Source: Clostridia bacterium
GTDB taxonomy: Bacteria > Bacillota > Clostridia > TANB77 > UBA1234
Length of the DNA: 60,366 bases
NCBI GenBank assembly: GCA_017462965.1
Contig: JAFTQC010000052.1
Span: forward strand, 1-60,366
Direction of reading: 5' to 3'
A model generated the notes under the pieces. The model was not told the DNA's origin and ran no database searches. It saw only the letters and a list, made by a program, of their open reading frames with translations. The translations under genes and the position numbers were made by a program. Below, in pieces: positions 1 through 7,343 of this stretch (positions within the stretch are counted from its first letter, which is position 1; the number at the start of each line of letters is the position of its first letter).

Positions 1-129
1 AAGTATGTATCTATATATGGAAGAAACGTTACAAAAGTTTCAATGCGCGAGCAAATACCAATAATGATGCTTAATGTTTTGGCAGAAGATATTTGCAAAA
101 AGATATGTGAAAAATATGGTTTTAAATAA
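1..129 (+). CDS. C-terminal end of an unrecognised protein
   Basis: The window opens inside a reading frame that runs to TAA at 127-129 and encodes the last 42 residues of a protein. The visible part is lysine-rich with a short helical end (…EDICKKICEKYGFK). I recognise no family from it. It ends 12 bases before the next start codon and is in the same orientation, so it is probably the upstream partner of the Ro-like gene in one operon. Confidence 0.6.
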   Translation, partial: KYVSIYGRNVTKVSMREQIPIMMLNVLAEDICKKICEKYGFK

Positions 130-141
130 GGAGGATTAATT

Positions 142-1701
142 ATGGCATTTTTAGATAAAATGAGAGAAGTTTTAGAAGAAAATTACAATGTAAGTGTGAC
201 AGAAAATGGTGCTGTAGGATATAGAACAACAGGAAAAGAAATGTTAGATTTCAATTTTAAAATAGCAAGCTACAGAAGTAAGTCTGATGGAGAAATTATA
301 AAAGATTTCACAAAAGTATTTTTAGAGGATAAAGTTCTAGCAATGCAATTTTTGTTCTTTATTAGAGATAGAGAAGAGGGACTAGGTGAGAGAAGATTGT
401 TTAGAGTTATATTAAAACATCTTGCTAATACAGAGCCAGAATATATTAAGCCTTTAATACCAGAAATTGCAGAGTATGGAAGATATGATGATTTATTAGA
501 ATTGTTTGATACAAAACTAGAACGCGATATGTTATCAATAATTGCAATGCAATTAACAGTTGATTTGGCTGATATGAAACAAAATAAACCAATTTCATTG
601 CTTGCTAAATGGCTTCCAAGTATTCAAGCTAAAGACAAGAAAAAAAGAAAATTAGCATTAAGATTGGTAGATGTATATTGTGAAAAGAATAAAAATGATG
701 GCAAGAAAATATATAGAAAAATGCTTAGTGATTTAAGAAAACACATTGATGTTGTTGAGAAAAAGATGTCGGCAAAAGAATGGGAAAATATCAAGTACGA
801 AAATGTGCCATCAAGAGCAAATTTAATCTACAACGATGCTTTCTTAAGACATGACCATGCAAGAAGAAGCGAGTACCTAGAAAAAGTTTCTAAAGGTGAA
901 GCAAAAATAAATTCTAGCAAACTATTTCCACATGACATAGTACACAAATACACAGGTGGTAGCCGATATTGGGGTATGAGAACCAAAGATGATACTTTAG
1001 AAGCTTTATGGAATGCACTACCTAAAAAAGAAATCGCTAATACTATGGTTGTTGCAGATGGTAGCGGAAGTATGACATGCAATGTAGGTAAATCTGAAGT
1101 TACTGCACTTGATGTAGCAAACGCGTTAGCAATTTATTTTGCAGAACATAACAAAGGTGAGTTTAACAACCAATACATAACATTTAGTGAAAGACCACAA
1201 CTTGTTTCTTTTAAAGGCTTAACATCATTGCATGATAAAATAAAAAAGGCAATATCGTATAGTGAAGTTGCTAACACAAATATAGAAGCAGTTTTTGATT
1301 TGATTTTAGATACAGCAACAAAGTATAAACTATCTCAAGAAGAAATGCCAGCAAATATTCTTATCATTTCAGATATGGAGTTTGACTCGTGTGCAGTAAG
1401 CAACAGTTCGGGATATGGCAGAATAGAACCTAAATTATTTAATGTTATCGGAAAAAGACATGAAAATGCAGGATATAAATTACCAAAGTTAGTTTTCTGG
1501 AATGTTAACAGCAGAACAGGTGCAATTCCTATAAAGGAAAATGATTTGGGTGTAGCATTAGTTAGTGGGTTCAGTACAAACATTGCTGAAATGGTAATGT
1601 CGTCTAAATTAGATCCATTTGAAACATTACTTGAAAAGCTAAATACAGAAAGATATTTAAAAATAAAAGAAATTTTGGAAAAAGATTTACAACAAAAATA
1701 A
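142..1701 (+). CDS. Ro60/TROVE-like protein with C-terminal vWA domain (DUF2828 family)
   Basis: A 519-residue protein with ATG after GGAGG at 130-134. The N-terminal two thirds is a helical repeat region with a segment characteristic of DUF2828 (EYGRYDDLLEL near residues 113-123). The C-terminal third is a von Willebrand A domain with an intact MIDAS motif (DGSGSM near residue 308). This two-part layout is that of Ro60/Rsr, the ring protein that binds Y RNAs and misfolded RNAs. DUF2828 proteins are Ro-like but uncharacterised, so RNA binding is inferred. The three stem-closed RNAs directly downstream, one with a permuted tRNA mimic, strengthen that inference. It could belong to the host or to the left arm of the phage. 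Codon use and the ATG start resemble the host. Confidence 0.8.
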   Translation: MAFLDKMREVLEENYNVSVTENGAVGYRTTGKEMLDFNFKIASYRSKSDGEIIKDFTKVFLEDKVLAMQFLFFIRDREEGLGERRLFRVILKHLANTEPEYIKPLIPEIAEYGRYDDLLELFDTKLERDMLSIIAMQLTVDLADMKQNKPISLLAKWLPSIQAKDKKKRKLALRLVDVYCEKNKNDGKKIYRKMLSDLRKHIDVVEKKMSAKEWENIKYENVPSRANLIYNDAFLRHDHARRSEYLEKVSKGEAKINSSKLFPHDIVHKYTGGSRYWGMRTKDDTLEALWNALPKKEIANTMVVADGSGSMTCNVGKSEVTALDVANALAIYFAEHNKGEFNNQYITFSERPQLVSFKGLTSLHDKIKKAISYSEVANTNIEAVFDLILDTATKYKLSQEEMPANILIISDMEFDSCAVSNSSGYGRIEPKLFNVIGKRHENAGYKLPKLVFWNVNSRTGAIPIKENDLGVALVSGFSTNIAEMVMSSKLDPFETLLEKLNTERYLKIKEILEKDLQQK

Positions 1702-1724
1702 TATTTGATATACTAGTTTCAGTA

Positions 1725-1853
1725 AAGACACACACAGCAATTTTAAATTACAATTTGCGCTGGTAACGCCGTGGTCGTCGGTTCGAGTCCGACACTCTGT
1801 CTGGCAAGACGGAGTTAGCTCAGTTGGATAGAGCACGTATTTTCTTGTGTCTT
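1725..1853 (+). ncRNA. Y RNA-like RNA with permuted tRNA mimic (YrlA type), element A
   Basis: The ends AAGACACA (1725-1732) and TGTGTCTT (1846-1853) pair perfectly. Inside the stem lies ACAGCAATTTT (1734-1744), shared with elements B and C. A complete tRNA-like module follows in circularly permuted order: T arm (GTCGG, loop TTCGAGT, CCGAC; 1777-1793), 3' acceptor strand (1794-1801), loop TGGCAA, 5' acceptor strand (1808-1815, 8 bp with one G-U), then a canonical D arm (1816-1835). In YrlA RNAs the mimic hangs on the Y RNA body where the anticodon arm would be and its acceptor end is closed by a loop. That is what is seen here. It lies 23 bases behind a Ro-like gene. It is not a normal tRNA because the halves are in the wrong order. 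Confidence 0.75.
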
Positions 1854-1904
1854 GTTTATTTAATAAGTGTTTTCATGAAAAACATCTCCTTTCAATACAA
1901 AGTA

Positions 1905-1994
1905 AAAGCTCACACAGCAATTTTTAAGATGGTAAAAAGATTTTGATTCAAAAAATGTTGAGTTGGTTCGATTCCAACAAATTTTATGAGCTTT
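1905..1994 (+). ncRNA. Y RNA-like RNA, element B
   Basis: A 90-nt element closed by AAAGCTCA (1905-1912) and TGAGCTTT (1987-1994), with the shared ACAGCAATTTT box at 1914-1924. It contains a T-arm-like hairpin (GTTGG, loop TTCGATT, CCAAC; 1962-1978) but no clear D arm or acceptor stem, so it looks like a reduced version of element A. The same leader (AGTAAAAG) precedes the stem as in element C. Function is inferred from similarity to element A and closeness to the Ro-like gene. Confidence 0.6.
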
Positions 1995-2016
1995 GTTAAA
2001 TTAAAGAGTAAAAGTA

Positions 2017-2081
2017 AAAGCCCTAACAGCAATTTTAAAAAACATAGAACGCCAAATTCTTTTCTTAGTTTTAAGGGCTTT
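2017..2081 (+). ncRNA. Y RNA-like RNA, element C (minimal)
   Basis: A 65-nt element closed by AAAGCCCT (2017-2024) and AGGGCTTT (2074-2081), with the shared ACAGCAATTTT box at 2026-2036. It has no tRNA-like arms. Three elements in tandem with a common 5' box and unrelated but always self-complementary terminal stems point to a family of small RNAs whose ends are held by base pairing. Confidence 0.55.
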
Positions 2082-2209
2082 GTAATAATATATAAATCAT
2101 GTTGTTCTAATAAGGTGTGAGACATTTCGTTTCACATCTTTTTTATATTCTCTGAGAGACGAGAAGAGGTTTTAATATGTTTTTATAATGAAGCAGTATA
2201 ACTTTATGC

Positions 2210-2360
2210 CTTTGGAAAAAGATTTGTTAAAATCGATACTGGAAAAAGATTTCACTCGGAAAAAGATTGGAAAAAGATTCGAGGCGGAAAAAGATTTGAG
2301 GGTATACGAGGGTATTTCAAGGTATACCTGGGGTGTACTCAAGGTGTGCCTGAGGGGGGA
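2210..2360 (+). repeat. Direct-repeat cluster in a non-coding stretch
   Basis: About 500 bases (2082-2580) have no convincing gene. Inside, GGAAAAAGATT recurs four times and, with one base missing, a fifth time between 2215 and 2297. It is followed by tandem units of about 21 bp beginning GGGTATTTCAAGG (from 2310) and GGGTGTACTCAAGG (from 2331). Spaced repeats at the edge of a replicon or prophage are typical of iterons, replication origins or integrase arm sites. Which applies here cannot be told from sequence alone. Confidence 0.5.
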
Positions 2361-2518
2361 CGTGCTTGCAAATATGCTATTTTCCAACGTTTACGAGATA
2401 ATGACGACGCGTGAGGTTGCTTAATTTTCGACTTTTTGAAGTGGGGTAATATAGGAATACATGCAAAAATAACACCCGTTATAAACGAATTTCAAGCGTT
2501 ACATCGCAAGTTGATATT

Positions 2519-2548
2519 TTGACATTGCCGACGTCGGGAGAGTATAAA
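2519..2548 (+). promoter_or_regulatory. Possible promoter over a perfect 10-bp palindrome
   Basis: TTGACA (2519-2524), 18 bases, then TATAAA (2543-2548). The spacer holds the perfect palindrome CCGACGTCGG (2528-2537). It would fire rightward into the terminator of the leftward operon, giving an antisense or short transcript. The spacing is slightly long, so this is a modest call. Confidence 0.35.
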
Positions 2549-2555
2549 AATGCAA

Positions 2556-2584
2556 TAAAAAAAGTAGTCGATTTTGACTACTTT
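2556..2584 (-). terminator. Intrinsic terminator of the leftward early operon
   Basis: Hairpin AAAGTAGTC / GACTACTTT (2561-2569 with 2576-2584). On the minus strand it is followed by a run of T (plus-strand A at 2556-2563). It overlaps the stop codon of the last leftward gene. Confidence 0.75.
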
Positions 2585-3396
2585 CAAAATTTATTATTGT
2601 TTTTACTTTTTCCAACGGCTGTCAAGAAACAAAACAACAAACCAAGAGGCAAACAGAATATAAGTAACAAAATGTTAACAACCCAATTCAATACATATAA
2701 TGTTGTGCGAAAATTTTCAAGCTTTTTTTGTCGTTTTTCTTGTTCTGCTAGTTTTCGGAAATGTTCATTTGTTGGTTTTACAACTTTTTCATAATGTTCC
2801 TTGTAGCGCTCCGCCATTTCTAACTCGTAAGGTGTGGCAAGTTCAAGGGGGACGCGAATTTTTTCACCGCAAAAAAAGAAATAGATGTCATCCTCGCGCG
2901 GTTCGCTGTTTTTTATTTTTTCTTGTCGCTCAGCTTCTTTCTTTTGTTCTTCTTTGTATAATTTTTGCGCTCTTTTTTCTTCTTCCAATTCGGCAAAAGC
3001 TTCTTTGGCTTCTTCGCTTTGTCTATATTCTTTGTAAATTTTTTCAATCGTTTTATAATAAATTTTATACGCATATTCACGTTTTAAGTATGTTTTAAAA
3101 AGCTGATTGATTGTACTGTCTCTGTTTTCAATTATCAAAAATGTGTCGTTAATTTGCGATGTGGTGTATGTGTCTATGTTTTTGTCATAGAATTTTTCAA
3201 TAGCAGATGAAAGGCGCTCCTGCACCTCTTTTTGCATTAACAACATTTCTTCTTTTTCTTGTTGCTTTGCTTCTTTTTCAAGTTGTTTTTGTTTTTTATA
3301 TGTTAATTGCTCGCGTTGTATCGCGTTATTTTTTTGAACTTGGTCGATAAATGCGCCCATTTTTTCCACTTCCTTCTTATTTTCTTTATTTTCCAC
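2584..3396 (-). CDS. Charged coiled-coil protein with C-terminal membrane hairpin
   Basis: A 270-residue protein starting with GTG behind GGGGGTGATC. It is extremely rich in Lys, Glu and Gln, with long predicted coiled coils over roughly residues 20-170. It ends in a hydrophobic segment (about residues 233-262, WVVNILLLIFCLPLGLLFCF) and a basic tail, so it is probably anchored in the membrane with the coiled coil inside. It is the last gene of the leftward early operon. I recognise no family. A role in membrane attachment or exclusion would be a guess. Confidence 0.7.
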   Translation of the reverse strand: MENKENKKEVEKMGAFIDQVQKNNAIQREQLTYKKQKQLEKEAKQQEKEEMLLMQKEVQERLSSAIEKFYDKNIDTYTTSQINDTFLIIENRDSTINQLFKTYLKREYAYKIYYKTIEKIYKEYRQSEEAKEAFAELEEEKRAQKLYKEEQKKEAERQEKIKNSEPREDDIYFFFCGEKIRVPLELATPYELEMAERYKEHYEKVVKPTNEHFRKLAEQEKRQKKLENFRTTLYVLNWVVNILLLIFCLPLGLLFCFLTAVGKSKNNNKF

Positions 3397-3453
3397 ACGA
3401 TCACCCCCGCATTTTTTATGCCATTATATCATAAGAGGGCGGGGAAGTGTGAT

Positions 3454-3675
3454 TTATTTTTCTTTTATAAAATTTAAAAAATTATTGAGATGTTGTGTCA
3501 TAGCTTGCTCGAACGCTTGCGCGTCTTCGATTGTGTCGTCGTATACGATATCATACCAACAACCCGTCACGTATGTTTGAATATCTTCTATGGTTGGCTC
3601 GTGCATGCCTTCCTCGTCAAGCCATGAAATAAAATCGCGTATGATTAATAATTTATCGATGTTTGAAAGTTCCAT
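3454..3675 (-). CDS. Small hypothetical phage protein
   Basis: A 73-residue acidic protein (MELSNIDKLLIIRDF…). Start chosen at the ATG preceded by GGAGGGAT, which removes 12 residues from the longest frame. It is mostly helical with a conserved-looking WLDEEGMHEP segment. It is separated from the next leftward gene by 4 bases, so they are cotranscribed. Function unknown. Confidence 0.6.
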   Translation of the reverse strand: MELSNIDKLLIIRDFISWLDEEGMHEPTIEDIQTYVTGCWYDIVYDDTIEDAQAFEQAMTQHLNNFLNFIKEK

Positions 3676-3679
3676 TTTT

Positions 3680-3919
3680 TTATCCCTCCATTTCGATTCC
3701 TTCATATTCACACAAAAATTTTTGTATAAAACTTTTGAGCTCTTCCGTGTTTTTCGCGTTTAGTTCTTTTTTTAAGTTTTCGATGTTTTTCAAATTACTT
3801 TGAGTGGGTAATAGTAGCCAACCCAAAAAACTTACAATATAATTTTCCGCCCTAGATATGCCATTTTCATTCATGTAATTTATAACGTGCTTGTCGTATA
3901 ATTTCATTAATTCGTCCAT
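3680..3919 (-). CDS. Small hypothetical phage protein
   Basis: A 79-residue helical protein starting with ATG behind a G-rich site (AAAAAGGGGGGAG). It ends 4 bases before the start of the next gene downstream. No family recognised. Confidence 0.55.
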   Translation of the reverse strand: MDELMKLYDKHVINYMNENGISRAENYIVSFLGWLLLPTQSNLKNIENLKKELNAKNTEELKSFIQKFLCEYEGIEMEG

Positions 3920-4055
3920 GCAAAACTCCCCCCTTTTTAAAATAAAAATACTGCAAGCGTTTTCCCTAAAGTTGCCACGTGTTGTTCATAACGTTTCAAA
4001 AACTTGTTCCCGCGATATGTTCGTGACACTTTTAAATTAAAAATACATTCAAATT

Positions 4056-4265
4056 CTAAAAAGTGTTGCTTAGCAATGTGAAAACTAATACATGTGGGGT
4101 TATTTCACCGTCAACCCACGTCTTAACTCTAAAATGTGAGTCGCCACTTTCCAAAAAATCGTATGTAATGCCGTCACATTCAAAAATAAAATTTTTTCCA
4201 CTTGGTGATTTTGAAATCTTGCGAACTTCTAAAGGCTTGACACCCTCAAGACTGATATATTTCAT
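4056..4265 (-). CDS. Small hypothetical phage protein
   Basis: A 69-residue protein with ATG behind GAGGTGCTAGT. The alternating pattern (FIFECDGITYDFLES) suggests a small beta-rich fold. It sits 12 bases after the upstream leftward gene. Function unknown. Confidence 0.55.
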   Translation of the reverse strand: MKYISLEGVKPLEVRKISKSPSGKNFIFECDGITYDFLESGDSHFRVKTWVDGEITPHVLVFTLLSNTF

Positions 4266-4277
4266 ACTAGCACCTCC

Positions 4278-4586
4278 TCAATTCTCAATAATATACTTAG
4301 CGCCACTCGTTCTATATGTACAATTAGCACCCTTGAAAAATCTATAAACAACAACGCCGTTGTCTTTTGCGCTTGATAGATAAACATCAAACAAGGCTTC
4401 TAAATGTTTGAAATTATACGTTGCAATCACAAAACTATATATATTTTTTGGTGTAACTTCTTTTTCTTCGCCTTTGTGTTCTTCCAAAAATTTTTTTATT
4501 GTTTGCGCGCGTTCACGTTCTGATAACTCTTTTGTATTTTCCCATATGTATATAAATTCGTCTTTTTTGATTGTTGGCAGTTTCAT
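4278..4586 (-). CDS. Small hypothetical phage protein
   Basis: A 102-residue protein, ATG behind GGGGGTTATGCA, lying in a tightly packed run of leftward small genes. It is rich in Lys and Glu in its first half and ends with YRTSGAKYIIEN. No recognised motif. Confidence 0.55.
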   Translation of the reverse strand: MKLPTIKKDEFIYIWENTKELSERERAQTIKKFLEEHKGEEKEVTPKNIYSFVIATYNFKHLEALFDVYLSSAKDNGVVVYRFFKGANCTYRTSGAKYIIEN

Positions 4587-4597
4587 TGCATAACCCC

Positions 4598-4873
4598 CTA
4601 AAATTCATATATATATATGATTGTTTGTTCTTTTTTATCTTTTCCATATAACGTGATTTTCCCATGTGTATAATTTGTGAGTGCGGTTGTTATGTCCAAA
4701 ACAATATTTTTTTCGATTTGTTCGTATTCCTTTGCCAAAACGTCTGTTGTGTAACGTCCTAAGCGTTCAATTGGATTTTCTTTTGATATGTCAATTGTGT
4801 TACAAATTTTTTCTATTTTATAGCCATTTGAAAAAGCCAACCTTTCAAACAGCATTACAAGATTAATGTTCAT
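4598..4873 (-). CDS. Small hypothetical phage protein
   Basis: A 91-residue protein with ATG behind AGGAGGGGTTATACC, a strong ribosome-binding site. Mixed helix and strand. No recognised family. Part of the leftward early operon. Confidence 0.6.
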   Translation of the reverse strand: MNINLVMLFERLAFSNGYKIEKICNTIDISKENPIERLGRYTTDVLAKEYEQIEKNIVLDITTALTNYTHGKITLYGKDKKEQTIIYIYEF

Positions 4874-4892
4874 GGTATAACCCCTCCTTTTT

Positions 4893-5060
4893 TTATCTTG
4901 CTATAAAATCAACGTATATGTCGTCAAGCGTCCATTTTATAGAGTGATACAAACTACATTTTTCTTGCACTCTGTAAAAGTGCCACGCTTTTTTTATATA
5001 GTCAATTAATATTTTTCTTTTCATTCTTCTTAAAATGTAATCAAAATTATATTTTTTCAT
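4893..5060 (-). CDS. Very small basic phage protein
   Basis: A 55-residue basic, aromatic-rich protein (MKKYNFDYILRRMKRK…). Start set at the ATG behind AGGAGGGTTAAAC. A longer frame upstream exists but overlaps the small Cys-rich gene at 5063-5230 and lacks a ribosome-binding site. Function unknown. Confidence 0.5.
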   Translation of the reverse strand: MKKYNFDYILRRMKRKILIDYIKKAWHFYRVQEKCSLYHSIKWTLDDIYVDFIAR

Positions 5061-5062
5061 GT

Positions 5063-5230
5063 TTAACCCTCCTTGGGATAATATTTGCACTTTTTGCACT
5101 CGTCCGCGCGTGTCATTTTGTTGAACTGTTGGCAGTAGAAAACGCCGTTTTTAATTTGTGAAATAAGCTGTAAATCTAGCCCGTTAGTGCATGAATTATT
5201 TATATCTTTTTTGGTTGTTGTTTCCTTCAT
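5063..5230 (-). CDS. Small Cys-rich protein, possible zinc knuckle
   Basis: A 55-residue frame with ATG behind AGGAGGCGGAAGAAA, an excellent site. It overlaps the end of the 5196-5897 gene and stops two bases before the start of the next gene. Cysteines at FYCQQF and ECKKCKYYP (CxxC) suggest a small zinc-binding fold. The position filling the gap in a tight operon and the ribosome-binding site support a real gene. Confidence 0.6.
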   Translation of the reverse strand: MKETTTKKDINNSCTNGLDLQLISQIKNGVFYCQQFNKMTRADECKKCKYYPKEG

Positions 5231-5897
5231 TTTCTTCCGCCTCCTTTTGCTTTGTAAAATTGTAGCTGTCGCTTGACTTGCCGTGTATTTCTATACAAGA
5301 AAACCCCGCACTTTTTAAAATTCTTATGAAACAACTTACGCCAACGCCTCCCTCAAAATAAGGCAGTGCACCATATCCCGCACCATATCCGCACGCGTCG
5401 TGGCTTGTTATGTTTTCATTGTCTTTTAGTGCTTTTTCTTTCATTTTAAAAATAATTCTTAAAATAGAATTGTTTTTGTTGAAAGCTTCGGCAATTGCTG
5501 AGGACTCTTTATCATAACCGCAACCGCTAGCCGTGCCCGTTGTTTGTCCTGTGTAGGCTGTGAAAACGTACGCCGTCGGATTGTGCCCCCAAGTACGATT
5601 GCGCACCCACTCAACAGAAATAGAAATATTTTGTATTTCTTCAGCCTGTTCAATGCTTTCAATTTTTTCAAGTTTTGTTTGCAAGCGTTTTTTATATTCT
5701 TTTTCGATTTTTTTGGTTGCTATTTCAACGGCTTGCTCTCTTGTGATTTTGTTGTTTGCTAATTGTTTTACACGTAAATCTGTCAAATAGTGTTGCAACA
5801 TATATGTGTTTTCTTCTTGTATTTCTTTTAGGTCTCTAATTCTATAAGCTTCGTTTTCTTCAACCGCTTTTTTTCTTAATAGTTCAAATTTTTCCAT
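5196..5897 (-). CDS. Conserved-looking phage protein of unknown function
   Basis: A 233-residue protein starting at the ATG behind GAGGGGTTTTAATT. The N-terminal half is a charged coiled coil. The C-terminal half is glycine-rich with SGCGYDKESSAIAEAFN and ACGYGAGYGALPYFEGGVG, which look like conserved turn motifs of a compact domain known to me only as a recurrent hypothetical in Firmicute phages. It is the largest recognisable product of the leftward operon. No catalytic motif identified. Confidence 0.65.
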   Translation of the reverse strand: MEKFELLRKKAVEENEAYRIRDLKEIQEENTYMLQHYLTDLRVKQLANNKITREQAVEIATKKIEKEYKKRLQTKLEKIESIEQAEEIQNISISVEWVRNRTWGHNPTAYVFTAYTGQTTGTASGCGYDKESSAIAEAFNKNNSILRIIFKMKEKALKDNENITSHDACGYGAGYGALPYFEGGVGVSCFIRILKSAGFSCIEIHGKSSDSYNFTKQKEAEENEGNNNQKRYK

Positions 5898-5978
5898 AAT
5901 TAAAACCCCTCTCAATTTTTAAATTCTAAAGAGATAAGAAAAGCCCACCTTGACAATTTTATTTTTTTGGTTTAATAT

Positions 5979-6212
5979 TTAAATATCTTGAAATAACACA
6001 ATGCCGCTCGCTAGATAATTATTTTCGTAATATGTCCACGCGTCTGCGTCGTTGTTTGTTAAATCTTGATGCAATTGATGGCGAAGAGTAGTTGAGCATT
6101 TTTCGGGATATTTCAAAAGGTGGATAAGTCCTTGAAATATCAATATAATTACAAAAATTTTCAAAATAAAGATTGTTAGTGCTCTAATTTTCTTTTTTGT
6201 TAATTTTTTCAT
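5979..6212 (-). CDS. Small single-span membrane protein
   Basis: A 77-residue protein, ATG behind GAAAGGAGCCTAAACAA. A basic N-terminus (MKKLTKKKIR) precedes one hydrophobic helix (about residues 12-33), followed by a soluble tail. It is the first gene behind the promoter/operator at 6318-6346. Function unknown. Confidence 0.6.
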   Translation of the reverse strand: MKKLTKKKIRALTIFILKIFVIILIFQGLIHLLKYPEKCSTTLRHQLHQDLTNNDADAWTYYENNYLASGIVLFQDI

Positions 6213-6317
6213 TTGTTTAGGCTCCTTTCGTTGTCGATTGTGTGGGGCTTGTTTGTGATATTGTCCGCCAAGACTTTGCTATCACTTACAAGCTTTTTCT
6301 TTTCTTATCTTAATCAT

Positions 6318-6346
6318 ATTATACCACCATCGGTCTACCGTGTCAA
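6318..6346 (-). promoter_or_regulatory. Early promoter with embedded operator (copy 1)
   Basis: On the minus strand: TTGACA, 17-base spacer, TATAAT. The spacer carries CGGTAGACCG next to the -35 box. This half-palindromic block (CGGT..ACCG) is repeated exactly in the same place at 6578-6606. A bound repressor would cover the -35 to -10 space and shut off the leftward genes. Confidence 0.85.
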
Positions 6347-6364
6347 CATATTTTGCAATATTTT

Positions 6365-6547
6365 TTATGTTTTTTTTAGATATTTTTCAATTGCTTCTCT
6401 GAGTACTTGCGTATATGTTTTATTTTCTTTTTTTAGTTTTTCGTCAAACGCTTCCGCCATATATAACGGTACTTTGACAGTGTATCTCTTAATTATTTTC
6501 TTTTCGTTTTCTAGTTCTTTTTTGTAGTCTCTTCTTTGTTCGCCCAT
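6365..6547 (-). CDS. Ribbon-helix-helix (CopG/Arc-type) repressor, probable
   Basis: A 60-residue protein, ATG behind AGGTGGTGAGAAT. The C-terminal half fits a ribbon-helix-helix: a strand (KRYTVKVPLYM), helix 1 (AEAFDEKLKKEN), a turn, helix 2 (TYTQVLREAIEKYLKK). It lies between two promoters that share the operator CGGTAGACCG, so autoregulation and control of the early operon are likely. The operator assignment is inference from position. Confidence 0.7.
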   Translation of the reverse strand: MGEQRRDYKKELENEKKIIKRYTVKVPLYMAEAFDEKLKKENKTYTQVLREAIEKYLKKT

Positions 6548-6577
6548 ATTCTCACCACCTTTTCATTTCTTATTTAC

Positions 6578-6606
6578 ATTATACCATTAGCGGTCTACCG
6601 AGTCAA
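6578..6606 (-). promoter_or_regulatory. Early promoter with embedded operator (copy 2)
   Basis: On the minus strand: TTGACT, 17-base spacer, TATAAT, with CGGTAGACCG in the same position as in copy 1 at 6318-6346. It drives the ribbon-helix-helix gene. Confidence 0.85.
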
Positions 6607-6756
6607 TACATTTTTAATATATTTTTCAACAATATTTTAATGCAAAAATCGCTATATACTCACATAGTGCCACACCTGGCGCGGTGTTTATATGTGAGTG
6701 TTTTTATAATATAGATACACACGCGGGGACACACACAACATATAATAATTAATATA

Positions 6757-6784
6757 TTGACGTTGTAGTGCGACGCGATACAAT
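6757..6784 (+). promoter_or_regulatory. Rightward promoter of the phage arm
   Basis: TTGACG (6757-6762), 16 bases, TACAAT (6779-6784). It points towards the RepL-like gene and the tRNA array. Transcription from about 6791 gives a leader of roughly 550 bases that holds the structured block at 6832-7019. Confidence 0.65.
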
Positions 6785-6831
6785 GACAATATATGTATAT
6801 ACTAATTGAATATAATAATAAATATATGTAA

Positions 6832-7019
6832 CCTCGAGTGTTTGGCGTTTTTCTACCTAAATATAATATATAATGCATTAAAAACGCATTACTTTCGAGA
6901 GGTTATGACGTGGACACATTGCCATAACTGTACTTGCGGGCGTTCGGTTCTGACCTGCTTAGTCAAAAGACGCCCCCGCCCCTATATTTGAAGAGACCCC
7001 AGGGGGTGCAGTTACCTCA
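6832..7019 (+). ncRNA. Structured leader RNA, class unknown
   Basis: Several nested hairpins sit in a short space: CCTCGA with TCGAGAGG (6832-6902) around GCGTTTTT / AAAAACGC; GTTATG / CATAAC (6903-6929); and GCGGGCGT with ACGCCCCCGC (6937-6980). GAGGT near 6899 can also pair with ACCTC at 7014-7018, closing the whole block. The GC content is far above the flanks. It lies in the 5' leader of the rightward transcript. Long RNAs such as ROOL and GOLLD occur near phage tRNA arrays, but I cannot match this one to them. Gap 7020-7343 shows only AT-rich sequence and no gene. Confidence 0.5.
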
Positions 7020-7343
7020 TAAAAAATTTCTATTTCGCAAAAAGACTCTCTTTTCCAGTTTTTGCAAGGGATAGAGTTGAAAATATGGTAAAAACTTGCA
7101 AAAAGAATAAATAATATATATAATATTTATAGAATAAATCCTTTTACACTAAACTGATTGAGACGAAGAAGGGATAGTGAAGTGCAAAAGTCTTTATTTA
7201 ATATATATAATAACTTTCTCACTAAAATGGGTATAAAAAATCTTGGTAATATAGACGTATAAGGCGTTAGCGAGGAAAAGTATATATGCAATTTAGGAGC
7301 AAAAAAGTGCAATAAAAATGCAAGTTTATGAAGGGGTAAGAAG

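Noticed and set aside
1758-1835. Two broken tRNA genes after the Ro-like gene
   Set aside because: The halves pair with each other in permuted order and are enclosed by a perfect outer stem shared in kind with two neighbours; an RNA with a tRNA mimic explains all of it.
2188-2424. 78-residue reading frame
   Set aside because: It runs straight through the direct repeats, has no ribosome-binding site, and its sequence is a product of repeated GGAAAAAGATT units.
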